Origin: Pseudorhodoplanes sinuspersici | GTDB taxonomy: Bacteria; Pseudomonadota; Alphaproteobacteria; Rhizobiales; Xanthobacteraceae | Direction of reading: 5' to 3' | Assembly: GCF_002119765.1 (NCBI RefSeq) | Contig: NZ_CP021112.1 | Span: forward strand, 5,760,501 to 5,824,500 | Length of the DNA stretch: 64,000 nucleotides | Shown: positions 44,662 through 52,818 of the stretch, in pieces | Layout of the letters: each line of letters begins with the position of its first letter | Numbering within the stretch: position 1 is the first letter of the stretch | The notes under the pieces: generated by a model | The model's database searches: none | What the model saw: only the letters and a program-made list of their open reading frames with translations | What the model was told of the DNA's origin: nothing | Position numbers and translations under genes: made by a program

Positions 44662-44815
44662 CTCTATCCTTCCAGATAGTAGCCTCTCGTTGGGGAGAGG
44701 TGTCCCACTGGCGGAGATAGTCGAGCGGAGGTTCAGCGTCAACTTTTTTAGTGGACGGGCGGCTTTGACTTTCGCATGGGACGGCCGTCACAAGCGCGTC
44801 AACTGGCACAGCCGC

Positions 44816-45718
44816 CTAGAATTTCACGCCGACCGCGGCGCGCGCCGTGTTGATGCGCAGATCAATGCCTTCGATATCCTGCAACTGCACGAGTTCCCAC
44901 TCACCGCGCACGAACAGGTTCTGGCTCAAGGCCCAGTCGAAACCGAGACCGATCGAACCGCCATACGTGAAGACACCTTTGCGAGAGACGGATTGTGGTC
45001 CGGTCAGGTTCAGGGGACCTCCGAAGTTCGTACAAGGAGTGACAGACCCGTCGCAAACCGCATTGAGGTTACCCGAAACCGATGCGGTCGTGGTGACATC
45101 GGCGCGTGCGACGGCAAAGCCGAGGAAAGCATAAGGCAGCAGCGAACCGACAGCCCAGCCCGCGCGCGCACGGAACGTCGCCAGATCGGTGAGCTTCACG
45201 GTCGAGCTGCCTGAAACCAGCACTGAATAATTGTAGTTGTAGCCCGGCAATGCGCCGGCGTTATCGATGAAAGAGCGGCCAAGCGAATCCGACGCCGACT
45301 TGCTGAGCGACATATGGCTGTAATTGGCTTCGACGCCGACGACGACATCGTCCCATTGCCAGTTATAGCCGATGAAGCCGCCATAGCTGGCGCCATTCGT
45401 GCTTCCGTTCGGAAGCGTCGTCCACCCTGACACATTGTCCTGAATGGTGCTGTTGCGCAGGATGTAATCGGTCAGCGGCTGGGTGGCGTTGCCGAATTTG
45501 ACATCGATATTGGTGTAACCGGCCTGCCCGCCGGCATAGAACCCGTCCCACTGATAATACTGGGGCGACGTCACATACGAGCCGCGAAGAATGTCCGCGG
45601 CGCCGGCCGGCGATGCGAAACCCGCGCTCAATGCGCCCGCCAACAGGATCGCCTTGCGCCGGACAGATGTCTTAACAGGCAACGCCCGTGACAAAATCGC
45701 GGTCATCGCAGCACGCAT
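44816..45718 (-). CDS. Outer-membrane beta-barrel protein, Omp25-like
   Basis: A 300-residue porin-like protein. A signal peptide ends SPAGAA; the mature part has the family start WDGFYAGGQAGY and amphipathic strands to the end, closing with the aromatic-type terminal strand AAVGVKF. The strand LSQNLFVRGEWELVQ and DFAVARADV-like FLGFAVARADVT are typical of Omp25/Omp31-type proteins of rhizobia. The ATG at 45718 follows GGAAGGAAG by 9 bases. No transport substrate is implied; these proteins stabilise the envelope. Confidence 0.85.
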   Translation of the reverse strand: MRAAMTAILSRALPVKTSVRRKAILLAGALSAGFASPAGAADILRGSYVTSPQYYQWDGFYAGGQAGYTNIDVKFGNATQPLTDYILRNSTIQDNVSGWTTLPNGSTNGASYGGFIGYNWQWDDVVVGVEANYSHMSLSKSASDSLGRSFIDNAGALPGYNYNYSVLVSGSSTVKLTDLATFRARAGWAVGSLLPYAFLGFAVARADVTTTASVSGNLNAVCDGSVTPCTNFGGPLNLTGPQSVSRKGVFTYGGSIGLGFDWALSQNLFVRGEWELVQLQDIEGIDLRINTARAAVGVKF

Positions 45719-45916
45719 AATCATCTTCCTTCCGGCAACGCGAAGCAGCGGCAATACTTTGGAAACCATAACCGCCAGAAGTTAAGGCAACGCTAACCAT
45801 AAAAACTGCGCTTTTTAACAAACAGACATTGACTCTAATTTGAAGCAACGGATGCAAGATCGTCCCGCAGGGCATAGGTAGTACCGTGCGCGGCCATGTC
45901 CGCGCCGGAGTGCGCC

Positions 45917-46945
45917 ATGCCGCAAAGCCAACGCATCGATTGGGTCGATTACGCCAAGGGCATCTCGATCATCCTGGTCGTGATGATGCATTCGACTCTG
46001 TCCACCGAAGACGCGCTCGGCCATGCCGGATGGCTGCATGGCGTGGTCGAATTCGCGCGCCCGTTCCGCATTCCGGCTTTCTTCATGATTGCCGGGCTGT
46101 TCGTCGCACATACGATCGACCGCGACTGGCGCACCTTCCTCGACCGGAAGGTGCTGCATTTCGTTTATTTCTACGTGCTGTGGCTCATCATCCAGTTCGC
46201 GTTCCGCGCACCGTTTTTGGTCGCCGATCACGGCGCTCTCGGCGCGCTGCAGGCGTTCCTTACCGCCTTCATCGACCCCTACGGCACCCTGTGGTTCATC
46301 TATCTTCTGCCGGTGTTTTTTCTGGCCACGCGGCTGACCCGCTCCATTCCGCCTGTCATCGTGTTTCTTGTCGCCGCTGCGCTCGAGATTGCGCCGATCG
46401 ACACGCACTGGACGCTGATCGACGAATTCGCCAGCCGCTTTGTCTATTTCTACAGCGGCTATCTGTTCAGCGTTTATATCCTGCGTGGTGCCGCATGGAG
46501 CCGCTCACATATGGCGCTGGTGCTCGCCGGTCTCGCCGCGTGGTTCCTTGCCAATCTCTGGCTCGTGCATGCCGGTCTTTCGACCGACTATGGCATCTCG
46601 CTGGCGCTCGGGTTTGCCGGCGCCGCAGCGGTCGTTGCGATTTCGGTGCTGCTCGCCAGGTCGCATCTGTTGGAAGGCCTTCGTTACTGCGGCCAGAACT
46701 CGATCGTTATCTATCTCGCCTTCTTCCTGCCGATGGTGATCACGCGCATCGCGCTGGCGAAAACGCATGTCATCACCGATCCGGGAACCGCCGCCGCGCT
46801 GGTGACGACCATGGCCGTCGTCACGCCGTTGATCCTGCATTGGATGGTCCGCGGCACGATGTTCAAATTCCTGTTCGAGCGCCCTGCCCGCTTTCATCTT
46901 GTGCCGGCCAAGCCGAAGAAAACCACGCTGCTGCCGGCAGAATAA
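45917..46945 (+). CDS. Acyltransferase family 3 membrane protein
   Basis: A 342-residue polytopic protein of the acyltransferase-3 family, which moves acyl groups to cell-surface sugars or lipids. The start IDWVDYAKGISIILVVMMHST contains the conserved D-x-x-K and His (H-catalytic region), and SRPFRIPAFFMIAGLF-like FRIPAFFMIAGLFVAH follows; about ten membrane helices are seen. GGAG precedes the ATG at 45917. Substrate unknown. It ends at a terminator convergent with the next barrel gene. Confidence 0.85.
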   Translation: MPQSQRIDWVDYAKGISIILVVMMHSTLSTEDALGHAGWLHGVVEFARPFRIPAFFMIAGLFVAHTIDRDWRTFLDRKVLHFVYFYVLWLIIQFAFRAPFLVADHGALGALQAFLTAFIDPYGTLWFIYLLPVFFLATRLTRSIPPVIVFLVAAALEIAPIDTHWTLIDEFASRFVYFYSGYLFSVYILRGAAWSRSHMALVLAGLAAWFLANLWLVHAGLSTDYGISLALGFAGAAAVVAISVLLARSHLLEGLRYCGQNSIVIYLAFFLPMVITRIALAKTHVITDPGTAAALVTTMAVVTPLILHWMVRGTMFKFLFERPARFHLVPAKPKKTTLLPAE

Positions 46946-46976
46946 AAAAAGGCGGAGCCAGCGGCTCCGCCTTTTT
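46944..46976. terminator. Bidirectional terminator
   Basis: A-run, GGCGGAGCC (46951-46959), loop AGC, GGCTCCGCC (46963-46971), T-run. It serves the convergent acyltransferase and barrel genes. Confidence 0.92.
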
Positions 46977-46996
46977 ATTTCGATCTGAAATGCCGA

Positions 46997-47860
46997 TCAG
47001 CCTTTGCGCATCAGCGGCGGCGGCGGCGAATAAACCGGCGCCGGAGCTGGTGTATAGGCCGGCGGCGGCGGAGGCGGTGCATAAAACGGTTGCGCCGCCG
47101 GCGTATAATCGGAGGCGCCAAGCGCCCAGCGCAGCGACAGCCTGATGTCCTGCGAGGTCACGTCCTTGAACAGCATCGGATTGTTGACGTTGTTGGTGCC
47201 ATCGTAGGCGATGATGTCGCCCGACTGGAAATCACCCAGATTGACGTAGCGATACGACAATTCGGCGGTGAAGTTCTTGTTGACCTTGTAGGCAAGGCCG
47301 GCATGCAGCGCCCAGGCCATCTCCCATTGCGAATTGTTGTTCGCGTAAGCAATGCCGTTGTTCGGAACGTTCACGTCGCGGAAATTGCTGATGGTGTTTT
47401 TCGAATAACCGATGCCGGCGCCGATGAACGGCGTGACGCACCACCAGGTGCCGAGATCGACATAGGCGTTGGCCAGGAACAGCCATTCGGACTTGTCGCC
47501 GTAATAATCGTTGGCGCCACCGGGATAGAAGTCAAAGCCGCGGAACGCAGTCTTGCCGCGATATTCACCGGTGACATCGACGCGGAACCAGTCGTTGAAC
47601 TGATAGCCGAGGCCGGCGCCGAACAGCATGCCGGATTCGAATTCCTTATGGACGACCTGAACGCTCGGATCGAACAACACATTGTCGATCGATTTCACCT
47701 TCTGGTTCGTCATGCCGATATCGCCGCGCAGATACCAGCCGCTGAACTCTTTCACCGGCGCCTTGAAGACCATGGGAGCAGGCATGTCCGCCGCATATGC
47801 TGGCGCGACGATTGCGGCAATGGCCATCCCTGCAATCAAGCTCGTGTGAATTTTCTTCAT
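46997..47860 (-). CDS. Outer-membrane beta-barrel protein with Pro-rich tail
   Basis: A 287-residue protein with a signal peptide (MKKIHTSLIAGMAIAAIVAP to AYAA) and an OmpA-like eight-strand barrel: FSGWYLRGDIGMT, LFGAGLGYQFNDWFRVDV, VTPFIGAGIGYSKN, ALHAGLAYKVNKNFTAEL, QDIRLSLRWAL. Unusually, the barrel is followed by a 30-residue Pro/Ala/Tyr-rich tail (PPPPPPAYTPAPAPVYSP) and no final aromatic strand end; this tail may contact the cell wall. Function unknown, related to the barrel at 44816-45718. Confidence 0.85.
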   Translation of the reverse strand: MKKIHTSLIAGMAIAAIVAPAYAADMPAPMVFKAPVKEFSGWYLRGDIGMTNQKVKSIDNVLFDPSVQVVHKEFESGMLFGAGLGYQFNDWFRVDVTGEYRGKTAFRGFDFYPGGANDYYGDKSEWLFLANAYVDLGTWWCVTPFIGAGIGYSKNTISNFRDVNVPNNGIAYANNNSQWEMAWALHAGLAYKVNKNFTAELSYRYVNLGDFQSGDIIAYDGTNNVNNPMLFKDVTSQDIRLSLRWALGASDYTPAAQPFYAPPPPPPAYTPAPAPVYSPPPPLMRKG

Positions 47861-48031
47861 GACTCATCCTCACTCGGCGAAACTGATGTGAGGACACTCG
47901 CAGAAATTGCTTAAGCGGCGCTTAACCTTGATTTTTAACTGCGAATATTAACGATTGCGCGTCTCGTACCGGTGTTTTGCGCCCTAGGACCGGCAAAGAT
48001 TTACGAAACATAAACCTTGGTGAAGCGGGCA

Positions 48032-48067
48032 TTAAAAAAGCGCGGCGATTTTGTGTTCGCCGCGCTT
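48032..48067 (-). terminator. Terminator of the bfd-bfr unit
   Basis: On the minus strand AAGCGCGGCGA, a short loop and TCGCCGCGCTT are followed by TTTTTT. It lies 74 bases after the bfr stop codon. Confidence 0.88.
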
Positions 48068-48140
48068 CAAAACGAATCAATCTCGGCCTCATCCCGAGAG
48101 TCTGACCGGGACTTCGCCCGGCCATGACGGCGACACGACG

Positions 48141-48623
48141 TCAGTCGTCGCTCATTTCGCCGATGTGCTTCTGCGAGTAGAGTTCCAGGCCGACTTTTTC
48201 GATCAGGCCGAGCTGCGTCTCGAGGAAGTCGATGTGTTCTTCCTCATCCTTCATCAGTTTTTCGAACAGATCGCGCGAGACGTAATCTTTCACCGAGTGG
48301 CAATAGGTCGCCGCTTCCTGATAGAGATTGCGCGCGTCGATCTCGGCCGCGAGATCGCAGTCGATCACTTCCTTGACGTTCTGGCCGATGCGCAGCGGGT
48401 CCAGCACCTGCATGTTCGGGAAGCCATCGAGGAATAGGATCCGCTCGGCGAACTTGTCGGCGTGCTCCATTTCCTCGATCGATTCCTTGCGCCATTTCTT
48501 GGCCAGTTCCTCGAAGCCCCAATTGTCGAGGATCCGGTAATGCAGCCAATACTGGTTGATGGCGGTCAGCTCGTGGCGCAGGCCCTTGTTCAGATATTCG
48601 ATAACCCTTGCATCGCCTCGCAT
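48141..48623 (-). CDS. bfr: Bacterioferritin
   Basis: Iron-storage protein forming a 24-mer with heme between subunit pairs. The start [20 protein letters not shown] and the ferroxidase residues match E. coli Bfr; the heme-ligand Met is in [16 protein letters not shown], and [13 protein letters not shown] supplies later iron ligands. Length 160 is as expected. The ATG at 48623 is the family start; an upstream frame is unsupported. It follows bfd, whose product releases the stored iron, and an Irr-like box lies in between. Confidence 0.96.
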   Translation of the reverse strand: MRGDARVIEYLNKGLRHELTAINQYWLHYRILDNWGFEELAKKWRKESIEEMEHADKFAERILFLDGFPNMQVLDPLRIGQNVKEVIDCDLAAEIDARNLYQEAATYCHSVKDYVSRDLFEKLMKDEEEHIDFLETQLGLIEKVGLELYSQKHIGEMSDD

Positions 48624-48648
48624 GGCTGCGCACTCCAAAAAATCCCAG

Positions 48649-48665
48649 TTTGGATTAGTTCTAAA
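48649..48665. promoter_or_regulatory. Candidate iron control element (Irr box) before bfr
   Basis: TTTGGATTAGTTCTAAA, a 17-base dyad, matches the rhizobial iron control element TTTAGAA-N3-TTCTAAA in one half perfectly and the other in five of seven positions. It lies 26 bases upstream of the bfr start. Irr represses bfr under low iron in rhizobia (known), which supports it. Confidence 0.55.
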
Positions 48666-48749
48666 TAACGAACACAGCGAGCGCAAGGGTCTTCGAACCG
48701 TCCAACAACGATCCGTCAACAGGCGAGCGATTGAGGAGAAGGCGGAATT

Positions 48750-48992
48750 TCAGGCTGCTTCGCTGGTTTCGGCGGACGCTTCTTCCGCTGCCATCGGGCA
48801 GACGGCACAGCCGCTGGTGCAGGTTCCGCCAAGAGCCTGATCCATAATGGCCTTGATCGTCCGGGCACAGCGGCCACATTGGGCGCTGCAGCCAAGGCAT
48901 CCATAGACCTGTCCGGTGGTCCGCGGTCGCGCCGTATGGCAGGCCGTGCGGATGGCGCTATCGGTCAGGACGTTGCAGGAACAAACGATCAT
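48750..48992 (-). CDS. bfd: Bacterioferritin-associated ferredoxin
   Basis: An 80-residue protein with a 2Fe-2S cluster bound by four Cys: CSC (residues 4-6) and CLGCSAQCGRC (about 32-42). Bfd reduces ferric iron in Bfr and frees it. The C-terminus has extra Cys (GTCTSGCAVC) that are not part of the usual Bfd fold and may bind a further metal. It is upstream of bfr on the same strand (127-base gap with its own iron box). Confidence 0.9.
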   Translation of the reverse strand: MIVCSCNVLTDSAIRTACHTARPRTTGQVYGCLGCSAQCGRCARTIKAIMDQALGGTCTSGCAVCPMAAEEASAETSEAA

Positions 48993-49090
48993 CAGCGTTA
49001 GTCGGCCAGGGTCGATAGTTCAAACTGAAACCATCGATAGCAGGGCCAAAGCGCATACCGCAAAGCCAAAAACGCCGATTTACACGTTGT

Positions 49091-49897
49091 CTAAACTGGC
49101 TTTGCGCCATCCGGACCGGCCTGCCGCGCCTGCCGGAGCAACTCGGCATAATCGGCAGGATTGGGAGCCGAAAAGCCTTTGATGGCAAGGCTTTGGAGGA
49201 CCGGCAGCAGGGCCGGATCGGCCGCAGCCGACAGCAAAGCCTGCCGCAATGGCCCGACCGTATCGCCGGCCACCTCCGACGAGGCCACCAGCGCCGGATT
49301 AGGGGTCATCGCTGTGGACTCGACGACCCGCAGCCGCGCCGCCGTTTCCGGCTCGTGCAGCCGGAGCAGATCGTGCGCATAGGAATCCAGCGGGCCGACA
49401 TCGATGCGGCCGGAGAGTACAGCCTCGATCACGCGCCGCGGCGTGATCAGTGGTCCAATCCATTCGGCGAATAGCGGTTCGGGCCGGTCGCGATAACGCA
49501 GCAGGTGATAGCGGACGGCATGATAGCCGGACTGCGAATGTTCGACGGTCCAGCCGATGCGGCCGCCGAAGGTATCGCGCAGCTGCGCGAAGGGCGCATC
49601 GGCACACACGACAAGATCGGTGCAATAGCGCGGCAGGCCACCATAGCGCGGCGCGGCCGGAACCGGGGCGGCGACGAGATGCGGCTTACGCGCGGCCGAC
49701 GCGAACGGAAATCCGCACATGAAGGCAGCGCCGAGATCATCGCGTGACCACAAATCCTCGAGCGGCGCAGGCGCCGTGTGATCCAGATAGATCAGCGGGA
49801 TGCCGGACGTTTTTGCCACCCGGTCAAACAGCGCCTGCCACGCGTCGCGCACGGACGGCGTGATCGCATACATCCGCGCATTGGCGATCAGCGCCAT
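49091..49897 (-). CDS. PhnD-like binding protein without signal peptide
   Basis: A 268-residue protein of the phosphate/phosphonate-binding PhnD superfamily: start LIANARMYAITPSVRDAWQ, the loop DDLGAAFMCGFPFA, the phosphonate-type strand GRIGWTVEHSQSGYHAVRYH and IDVGPLDSYAHDLLRLHEP. No signal peptide and no permease or ATPase partner are seen; the first residues go straight into the fold. It is the last gene (minus strand) of a unit with an ornithine cyclodeaminase-like enzyme and a Bug protein, 3 bases after the former. It may act as a cytoplasmic sensor or bind a metabolite; this is inference. Confidence 0.72.
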   Translation of the reverse strand: MALIANARMYAITPSVRDAWQALFDRVAKTSGIPLIYLDHTAPAPLEDLWSRDDLGAAFMCGFPFASAARKPHLVAAPVPAAPRYGGLPRYCTDLVVCADAPFAQLRDTFGGRIGWTVEHSQSGYHAVRYHLLRYRDRPEPLFAEWIGPLITPRRVIEAVLSGRIDVGPLDSYAHDLLRLHEPETAARLRVVESTAMTPNPALVASSEVAGDTVGPLRQALLSAAADPALLPVLQSLAIKGFSAPNPADYAELLRQARQAGPDGAKPV

Positions 49898-49900
49898 CGC

Positions 49901-50905
49901 TCAGGCGTAACGCAGGGTCTGGCCGATGCCGAGCCTTGCTGCTTTTTCCAGCATGGCGTGGCCCAGCGCGATATCGGACAGCGACAGACCGCGATGCCAG
50001 AACAGAATGGTCTCGTCATCGCGCTCGCGTCCGGGCTTGAGACCGGCGACGATCTCGCCCATTTCCGCATGCAACGTCGCTTCCGATAACTTGCCGGCCT
50101 CGACATGCGCGCGCAGCGAACCGAATTGTCCGCTCTTGCACTGCCCCCAATCGTCCACGACCATCTTTGACATGATGTCGGTAAGCGACAGTTCGACCGC
50201 GCTCATCGTGCCGTAAGGCACCACGAATGCACCCGGCTTGATCCACTGCGTCTTCAACATCGGCGCCGGTTCGTTCAACCGCGACGCCTCGACCACGATG
50301 TCGGCGCCCTCCACACAGGATCGCCAGTCCGATGTTGCGACCACGGGCTTGCCGAGATCCTTCGAGAGGCGTTCCGCGAAGGCATCGCGGCTTTCGGGCC
50401 GGCGCGAATGCACCCGGATTTCATCGAAATGAAACAGATGATCGAGCAGGCGCACATTCCAGTAGGCGGTGCCGCGCGCGCCGATATGGCCGAGCACCCG
50501 CGATCCCTTGCGCGCCAGATGCTTGGCGCCGATGGCGGTCACCGCACCGGTACGCATGTCGGTCAGATGGCTGCCGTCGATAATCGCCTTCGGCACGCCA
50601 TTGCGTGGGTCCATCAGCAGCAAGAGCCCGATCTCGGACGGCAGGCCTTCCTTGTAGTTGTCGACGAAGTCGCTGATCACCTTGACGCCGGCAAGATTGA
50701 TCGGCGCGCGGAACGCGCCCCTCAGCACGTTGAAATGCCCGTTGCCGCCGGCATTGGGCACAAGATGCATGCGCGGTTCGATCACGGTTTCGCGGCGTCC
50801 CTGTGCCGCCAATCCTTGCTCGACCGCGGCGAGGACCTCATCGTCGGTCAGCGCCAGGGCCTGGACATCGAGAGCGTTCAGATATTGCAGATGGATGGGT
50901 TGCAT
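49901..50905 (-). CDS. Ornithine cyclodeaminase/mu-crystallin family oxidoreductase
   Basis: A 334-residue NAD(P)-dependent enzyme of the ornithine cyclodeaminase/alanine dehydrogenase family. The start IHLQYLNALDVQALALTDDE, the substrate-side segment RMHLVPNAGG, GLLLLMDPRNGVPKAIIDGS, the Rossmann-type LGHIGARGTAYWNVRLLDH and the active-site Asp region VVDDWGQCKSGQFG all fit. Family members act on amino-acid or imino-acid substrates. The Bug and PhnD-like neighbours suggest a catabolic role for a small acid. It sits in the middle of a tight three-gene unit. Confidence 0.85.
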   Translation of the reverse strand: MQPIHLQYLNALDVQALALTDDEVLAAVEQGLAAQGRRETVIEPRMHLVPNAGGNGHFNVLRGAFRAPINLAGVKVISDFVDNYKEGLPSEIGLLLLMDPRNGVPKAIIDGSHLTDMRTGAVTAIGAKHLARKGSRVLGHIGARGTAYWNVRLLDHLFHFDEIRVHSRRPESRDAFAERLSKDLGKPVVATSDWRSCVEGADIVVEASRLNEPAPMLKTQWIKPGAFVVPYGTMSAVELSLTDIMSKMVVDDWGQCKSGQFGSLRAHVEAGKLSEATLHAEMGEIVAGLKPGRERDDETILFWHRGLSLSDIALGHAMLEKAARLGIGQTLRYA

Positions 50906-51880
50906 TTATTGCGCGATCTTGATGTTGGCGTCCTTGATCACCTTGCCCCAGCGCGCCGTGTCGGCCTCGATGCGCGCCGCAAGCTCGGCCGGCGTACTGC
51001 CGACCGGCTGCGCACCCTGCGCCTGAAGCGACGCTTTCGCGGCCGGCGCGTTGATCGCCGCGACCACACCATCGCGAAGCTTGTCGATGATCGGTTGTGG
51101 CGTTCCAGCCGGCGCCATCAGCGCATACCAGGACACGGCCTCAAAGCCGGGCATGTCGCCGGCTTCGGCAATCGTCGGCACGTTGGGCAAAGCCGCGTTC
51201 CGCGTCGTGCTGGCGACGCCGAGCGCACGCAGCTCCCCGCTCTCGATCAGGGGCTTGGCGGTGGAGATTTGCGAGACCATCGCCGTGACCTCGCCGCGCA
51301 TCACATCGGTCAAAGCCGGCGTGACACCGCGAAACGGGATATGCCGCATCTCGATGCCGGCGTTGCGCGCCAGCCATTCGGCGGCGAGATGGGCGATGCT
51401 GCCGGCGCCGGGCGTTGCGTAGGTCAAGCCTGTGCCGCTCTTGCCGAGCGCAATCAGCTCTTTCAGAGATTTCACGGGCGACTTGGCGCTGACCACCAGC
51501 ACATTCTCGACATCGGCGATCAGCGTGATCGGTGCGAATTGCGACATCTTGTACGGAAGATCGGGCATCAGCGAGGGATTGACGGCGGCATTGCCGACAG
51601 GAACCAGCGCCAGCGTGTAGCCGTCCGGCTCGGACTTGGCGACTGCAATCATCGCGAGATTGCCAGCGGCGCCGGTACGGTTTTCGACCACGACCGTTTG
51701 CTTCCACGCCTGGCCAAGATGCTCACCGACCGTTCGCGCGAGTGTGTCTGGCGCTCCACCCGCCGCAAAGCCGAGGATGATCCTGATCTGCTTGGAGGGA
51801 TAATCACTCTGAGCGTAAGCGGAGGACGCCGCCAGAGACATAAAAATGGCGGCTGTCAGAAACCGTGCTGCAACAATCAT
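50906..51880 (-). CDS. Bug/TctC family periplasmic binding protein
   Basis: A 324-residue solute-binding protein of the tripartite tricarboxylate type. Signal peptide ends SSAYAQ; the mature part has the typical start SDYPSKQIRIILGFAAGGAPD, VVENRTGAAGNLA, LAEWLARNAGIEMRHIPFRG and PNVPTIAEAGDMPGFEA. Ligands are often organic acids. No TctA or TctB partner is in the window, as is common for Bug proteins. The stop codon adjoins the cyclodeaminase-like gene start. GGAAAGAGC precedes the ATG at 51880. Confidence 0.9.
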   Translation of the reverse strand: MIVAARFLTAAIFMSLAASSAYAQSDYPSKQIRIILGFAAGGAPDTLARTVGEHLGQAWKQTVVVENRTGAAGNLAMIAVAKSEPDGYTLALVPVGNAAVNPSLMPDLPYKMSQFAPITLIADVENVLVVSAKSPVKSLKELIALGKSGTGLTYATPGAGSIAHLAAEWLARNAGIEMRHIPFRGVTPALTDVMRGEVTAMVSQISTAKPLIESGELRALGVASTTRNAALPNVPTIAEAGDMPGFEAVSWYALMAPAGTPQPIIDKLRDGVVAAINAPAAKASLQAQGAQPVGSTPAELAARIEADTARWGKVIKDANIKIAQ

Positions 51881-51962
51881 TGCTCTTTCCGTCCGTTTCG
51901 CTTGGGCTTCCGGCACAGCGAAAGTGTAGACCGTCACGGCCGGGCTTGCCCCGGCCCATGTT

Positions 51963-52373
51963 TTAAAGGGGAGGCTGCCAGACTTTCAGCGCTGCGTGCT
52001 TTGCGACGTGTCTGAAATCCTCGTCTGTGGTCAACATCGTCAGATCGTGGCGGATGCACAATTGCGCCAGCAGCGCATCGATCGTGCCGATCTGCACGCC
52101 CTTGCGGCGGCACTGATTTCTCAACTCCGCCGCATGAATGTGATCGTCGCGATCCGGCACGATCAAAGGCAAAGCTGAAAACCGTTCGACGATCTGATCC
52201 CGGCTTTTGGGGCCCGCAAAGCCCTGCAGCAGTTCTTGCAGAACGAGGCCGGTCGTTGAAAGCGTTTCGCCGCTTTCAATGGTCCGGATCAGCATCCCGA
52301 CTTCCGCGCTGTCAGCCGTCTGGTCGCGGCGCAGCGCCAGTGACCAGACACTGGTGTCCACAAAAAGGGGCAC
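51963..52373 (-). CDS. vapC: VapC-type PIN-domain toxin
   Basis: A 136-residue PIN ribonuclease, the toxin of a type II toxin-antitoxin pair. Acidic residues for Mg2+ are in LFVDTSVWSL (Asp, residue 5), VLQELLQGF (Glu), IGTIDALLAQ (Asp) and TTDEDFRHV (Asp). The start is a GTG 7 bases after the antitoxin stop; the longer frame upstream reads through the antitoxin. Family members cut tRNA or rRNA. Paired with the gene at 52381-52581. Confidence 0.85.
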   Translation of the reverse strand: MPLFVDTSVWSLALRRDQTADSAEVGMLIRTIESGETLSTTGLVLQELLQGFAGPKSRDQIVERFSALPLIVPDRDDHIHAAELRNQCRRKGVQIGTIDALLAQLCIRHDLTMLTTDEDFRHVAKHAALKVWQPPL

Positions 52374-52380
52374 TTGAGGC

Positions 52381-52581
52381 TCACTTGCGCTTGCGCTCGG
52401 CCTTATAATCGTAGGCCTCGTCCCATTCGAGCTTGCCGAACAGCTCGAGCAGGCGTTTTTGCCGCCGGCGCGCAATGAATTCCTGCAGGGCTTTGGTTAC
52501 CGCCGCTTTCTTGGTGCGCTCGCCGCTGACTTCCAGCGCTTTTTCAATCAGCTCGGGGTCGATAGACAGATTGGTTGCCAT
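52381..52581 (-). CDS. vapB: VapB-type antitoxin
   Basis: A 66-residue ribbon-helix-helix antitoxin: ATNLSIDPELIEKALEVSG, with TKKAAVTKALQEFIARRRQ forming the DNA-binding helix-turn and a C-terminal toxin-binding segment LELFGKLEWDEAYDYK. It is translated just before vapC. The ATG at 52581 is embedded in a small dyad (52581-52598) that could be its operator. Confidence 0.83.
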   Translation of the reverse strand: MATNLSIDPELIEKALEVSGERTKKAAVTKALQEFIARRRQKRLLELFGKLEWDEAYDYKAERKRK

Positions 52582-52598
52582 GTGTGAACCTCCACACA
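52581..52598. promoter_or_regulatory. Candidate vapBC operator
   Basis: TGTGTG-AACCTC-CACACA, a short dyad overlapping the vapB start codon. Ribbon-helix-helix antitoxins repress at such sites. Inference. Confidence 0.4.
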
Positions 52599-52818
52599 TA
52601 GCATCACACAAGCGTGGTTTCCGGTCAACGGTCCGGCCTGGAAGCGGCTGATCAGAATTGCGCGACGGCATCATCAGCGAAGCGATCTCACATGCAGTTG
52701 GAACGCGTCGCCAATCCGAAGGGCGACCGCGTGAAGATCACCATGAGCGGCAAATTGCTGCCCTACTTCGCAGCCTCAGGATGAGGCCGAAAGAGGCGAC
52801 AGGATCAGGCCAAAGAGG

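Noticed and set aside
52692-52784. 30-codon plus-strand frame between vapBC and glmM
   Set aside because: Looks like a coding remnant, but too short and without partner or ribosome site to support.
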